Shown one piece after another: positions 63,431 to 64,000 of a DNA stretch of 64,000 nucleotides. Position 1 is the first letter of the stretch; each line of letters starts with the position of its first letter. Location of the stretch: assembly GCF_000337575.1 (NCBI RefSeq), contig NZ_AOIM01000037.1:106270-170269 (forward strand). The letters run 5' to 3'. A model generated the notes under the pieces. That model did no database searches. It saw nothing but the letters and a program-made list of their open reading frames with translations, and was not told the DNA's origin. This DNA comes from Natrialba hulunbeirensis JCM 10989. GTDB taxonomy: Archaea; Halobacteriota; Halobacteria; Halobacteriales; Natrialbaceae. Both the position numbers and the translations under genes were made by a program.

Positions 63431-64000
63431 ATGCGACAGCTTGCTGCCCTCCTGTTGATTGCCCTGCTCGTGATGAGTGCCGGCTGTAGTGCGTTCGACT
63501 CATCACCGAACGGTGACCGGGACCCGCTCACTGCGGAGAACGACGAACTCGTGCCGGGACTCACCGAGGACGGAATCAACGACACGACCGCCTTCGCGAA
63601 CGCTCACTACGACGCACTCGAGTACGGCGAGTTCGAACGGACGGAACAGCAAGTGAGACACAACGAGTCGGGCGAAGTCATTCGCACGACGAACACGACA
63701 CAGACGGTTACTGAGGATGCGGCTCGGTACGTGCTGCGGGTCGACCCGGATTCGCTCGCGGACCCCGAGCCGGATGCGGTGATGACACGCGAAACGTGGC
63801 GGGAAGATGGGGACCGGATGAGTATTACCCGCGTCACCGATGCTGCGGGTACGACTGAATTCTACGGCCAGAACATGGGACTGGAGTCAACGAGCCTTCC
63901 AGTGTCGTTGTACGAACTCAGTGAAGTCGAGCACACGGTCAGTGTCGGCGAGTCTGACAGTGGTGCTGAACGGTACCGAATCGAAGGCGCGGGCAACATC
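63431..64000 (+). CDS. Lipoprotein of unknown function (cut by the window end)
   Basis: The open frame runs from the ATG at 63431 to the last base with no stop: 190 codons are visible. The N-terminus MRQLAALLLIALLVMSAGCS is a Sec-type lipoprotein signal with lipobox MSAGC ending at Cys19. The mature part is Thr/Glu/Asp-rich and resembles haloarchaeal DUF7537-type lipoproteins. TATA-like tatttat (63394-63400) lies about 34 nt upstream. The remainder lies outside the window. Confidence 0.75.
   Translation, partial: MRQLAALLLIALLVMSAGCSAFDSSPNGDRDPLTAENDELVPGLTEDGINDTTAFANAHYDALEYGEFERTEQQVRHNESGEVIRTTNTTQTVTEDAARYVLRVDPDSLADPEPDAVMTRETWREDGDRMSITRVTDAAGTTEFYGQNMGLESTSLPVSLYELSEVEHTVSVGESDSGAERYRIEGAGNI

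Overview
The window is a piece of a haloarchaeal main chromosome. Base composition is GC-rich, and the proteins are acidic (Asp/Glu-rich, few Lys). Archaeal marker genes are present: archaeosortase A, GatB, MfnA, a FolC-FolP fusion and a bacterioopsin-activator-type HTH regulator. Many genes have a TATA-like element about 27-31 nt upstream of the start codon, as expected for leaderless archaeal transcripts. The order Natrialbales (Natrinema/Haloterrigena/Natronococcus group) seems likely, but that is an inference from overall feel and not from a database match. No tRNA, rRNA, CRISPR array, insertion sequence or prophage was seen. This is mostly core chromosome.

Layout. 1-5.4 kb: an orphan hydrolase-like gene, then a pstSCAB phosphate-uptake operon on the minus strand without an adjacent phoU. 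5.6-15.7 kb: a YeiH-type transporter with a 50-residue partner, a six-hairpin glycosidase-like gene with an acidic membrane protein, the folate gene folCP, a membrane protein, and an ABC ATPase divergent from a 552-residue permease. 15.9-26.8 kb: carB, a DoxX gene, a NosY/NosF-like ABC pair, artA followed by a phosphoesterase gene, and a CPBP protease divergent from a winged-helix regulator. 26.9-36.5 kb: a flavin oxidoreductase, a thioesterase, an MBL hydrolase, gatB, a VapBC toxin-antitoxin pair, and an acyl-CoA synthetase/3-hydroxybutyrate dehydrogenase-like pair with a divergent HTH regulator. 36.9-42.1 kb: a coiled-coil gene, smc and scpA (condensin). 42.2-53.7 kb: a lipoprotein, MTA phosphorylase, a MATE exporter, a phosphoribosyltransferase, thiC, a PhzF-like gene, ppsA and mfnA. 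54.1-64 kb: metG, a secreted serine hydrolase with a divergent regulator, a GYD protein, pyk, two small proteins, and a lipoprotein cut by the window end.

The most unusual signals are DNA-level. Arrays of short perfect hairpins with three-base loops sit in frame inside scpA (start of the gene) and metG (in a surface loop), and the two arrays carry the same two hairpin types in the same order. Separately, four genes (the first ORF, the HTH gene at 35.8 kb, scpA and thiC) end in short tandem repeats that start at or straddle the stop codon, with units of 14, 15, 7 and 11 bp. Two membrane-protein genes (permease at 13.7 kb, doxX at 19.4 kb) are preceded by a 23- or 26-codon leader frame. Each leader frame starts where a leaderless transcript would begin and ends overlapping the main start codon.

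Genes likely to work together: pstSCAB; the smc-scpA set; synthetase + SDR + HTH regulator; ppsA and pyk as the opposing PEP/pyruvate enzymes; and two similar modules in which a zinc-ribbon winged-helix regulator is divergent from a membrane or exported hydrolase.
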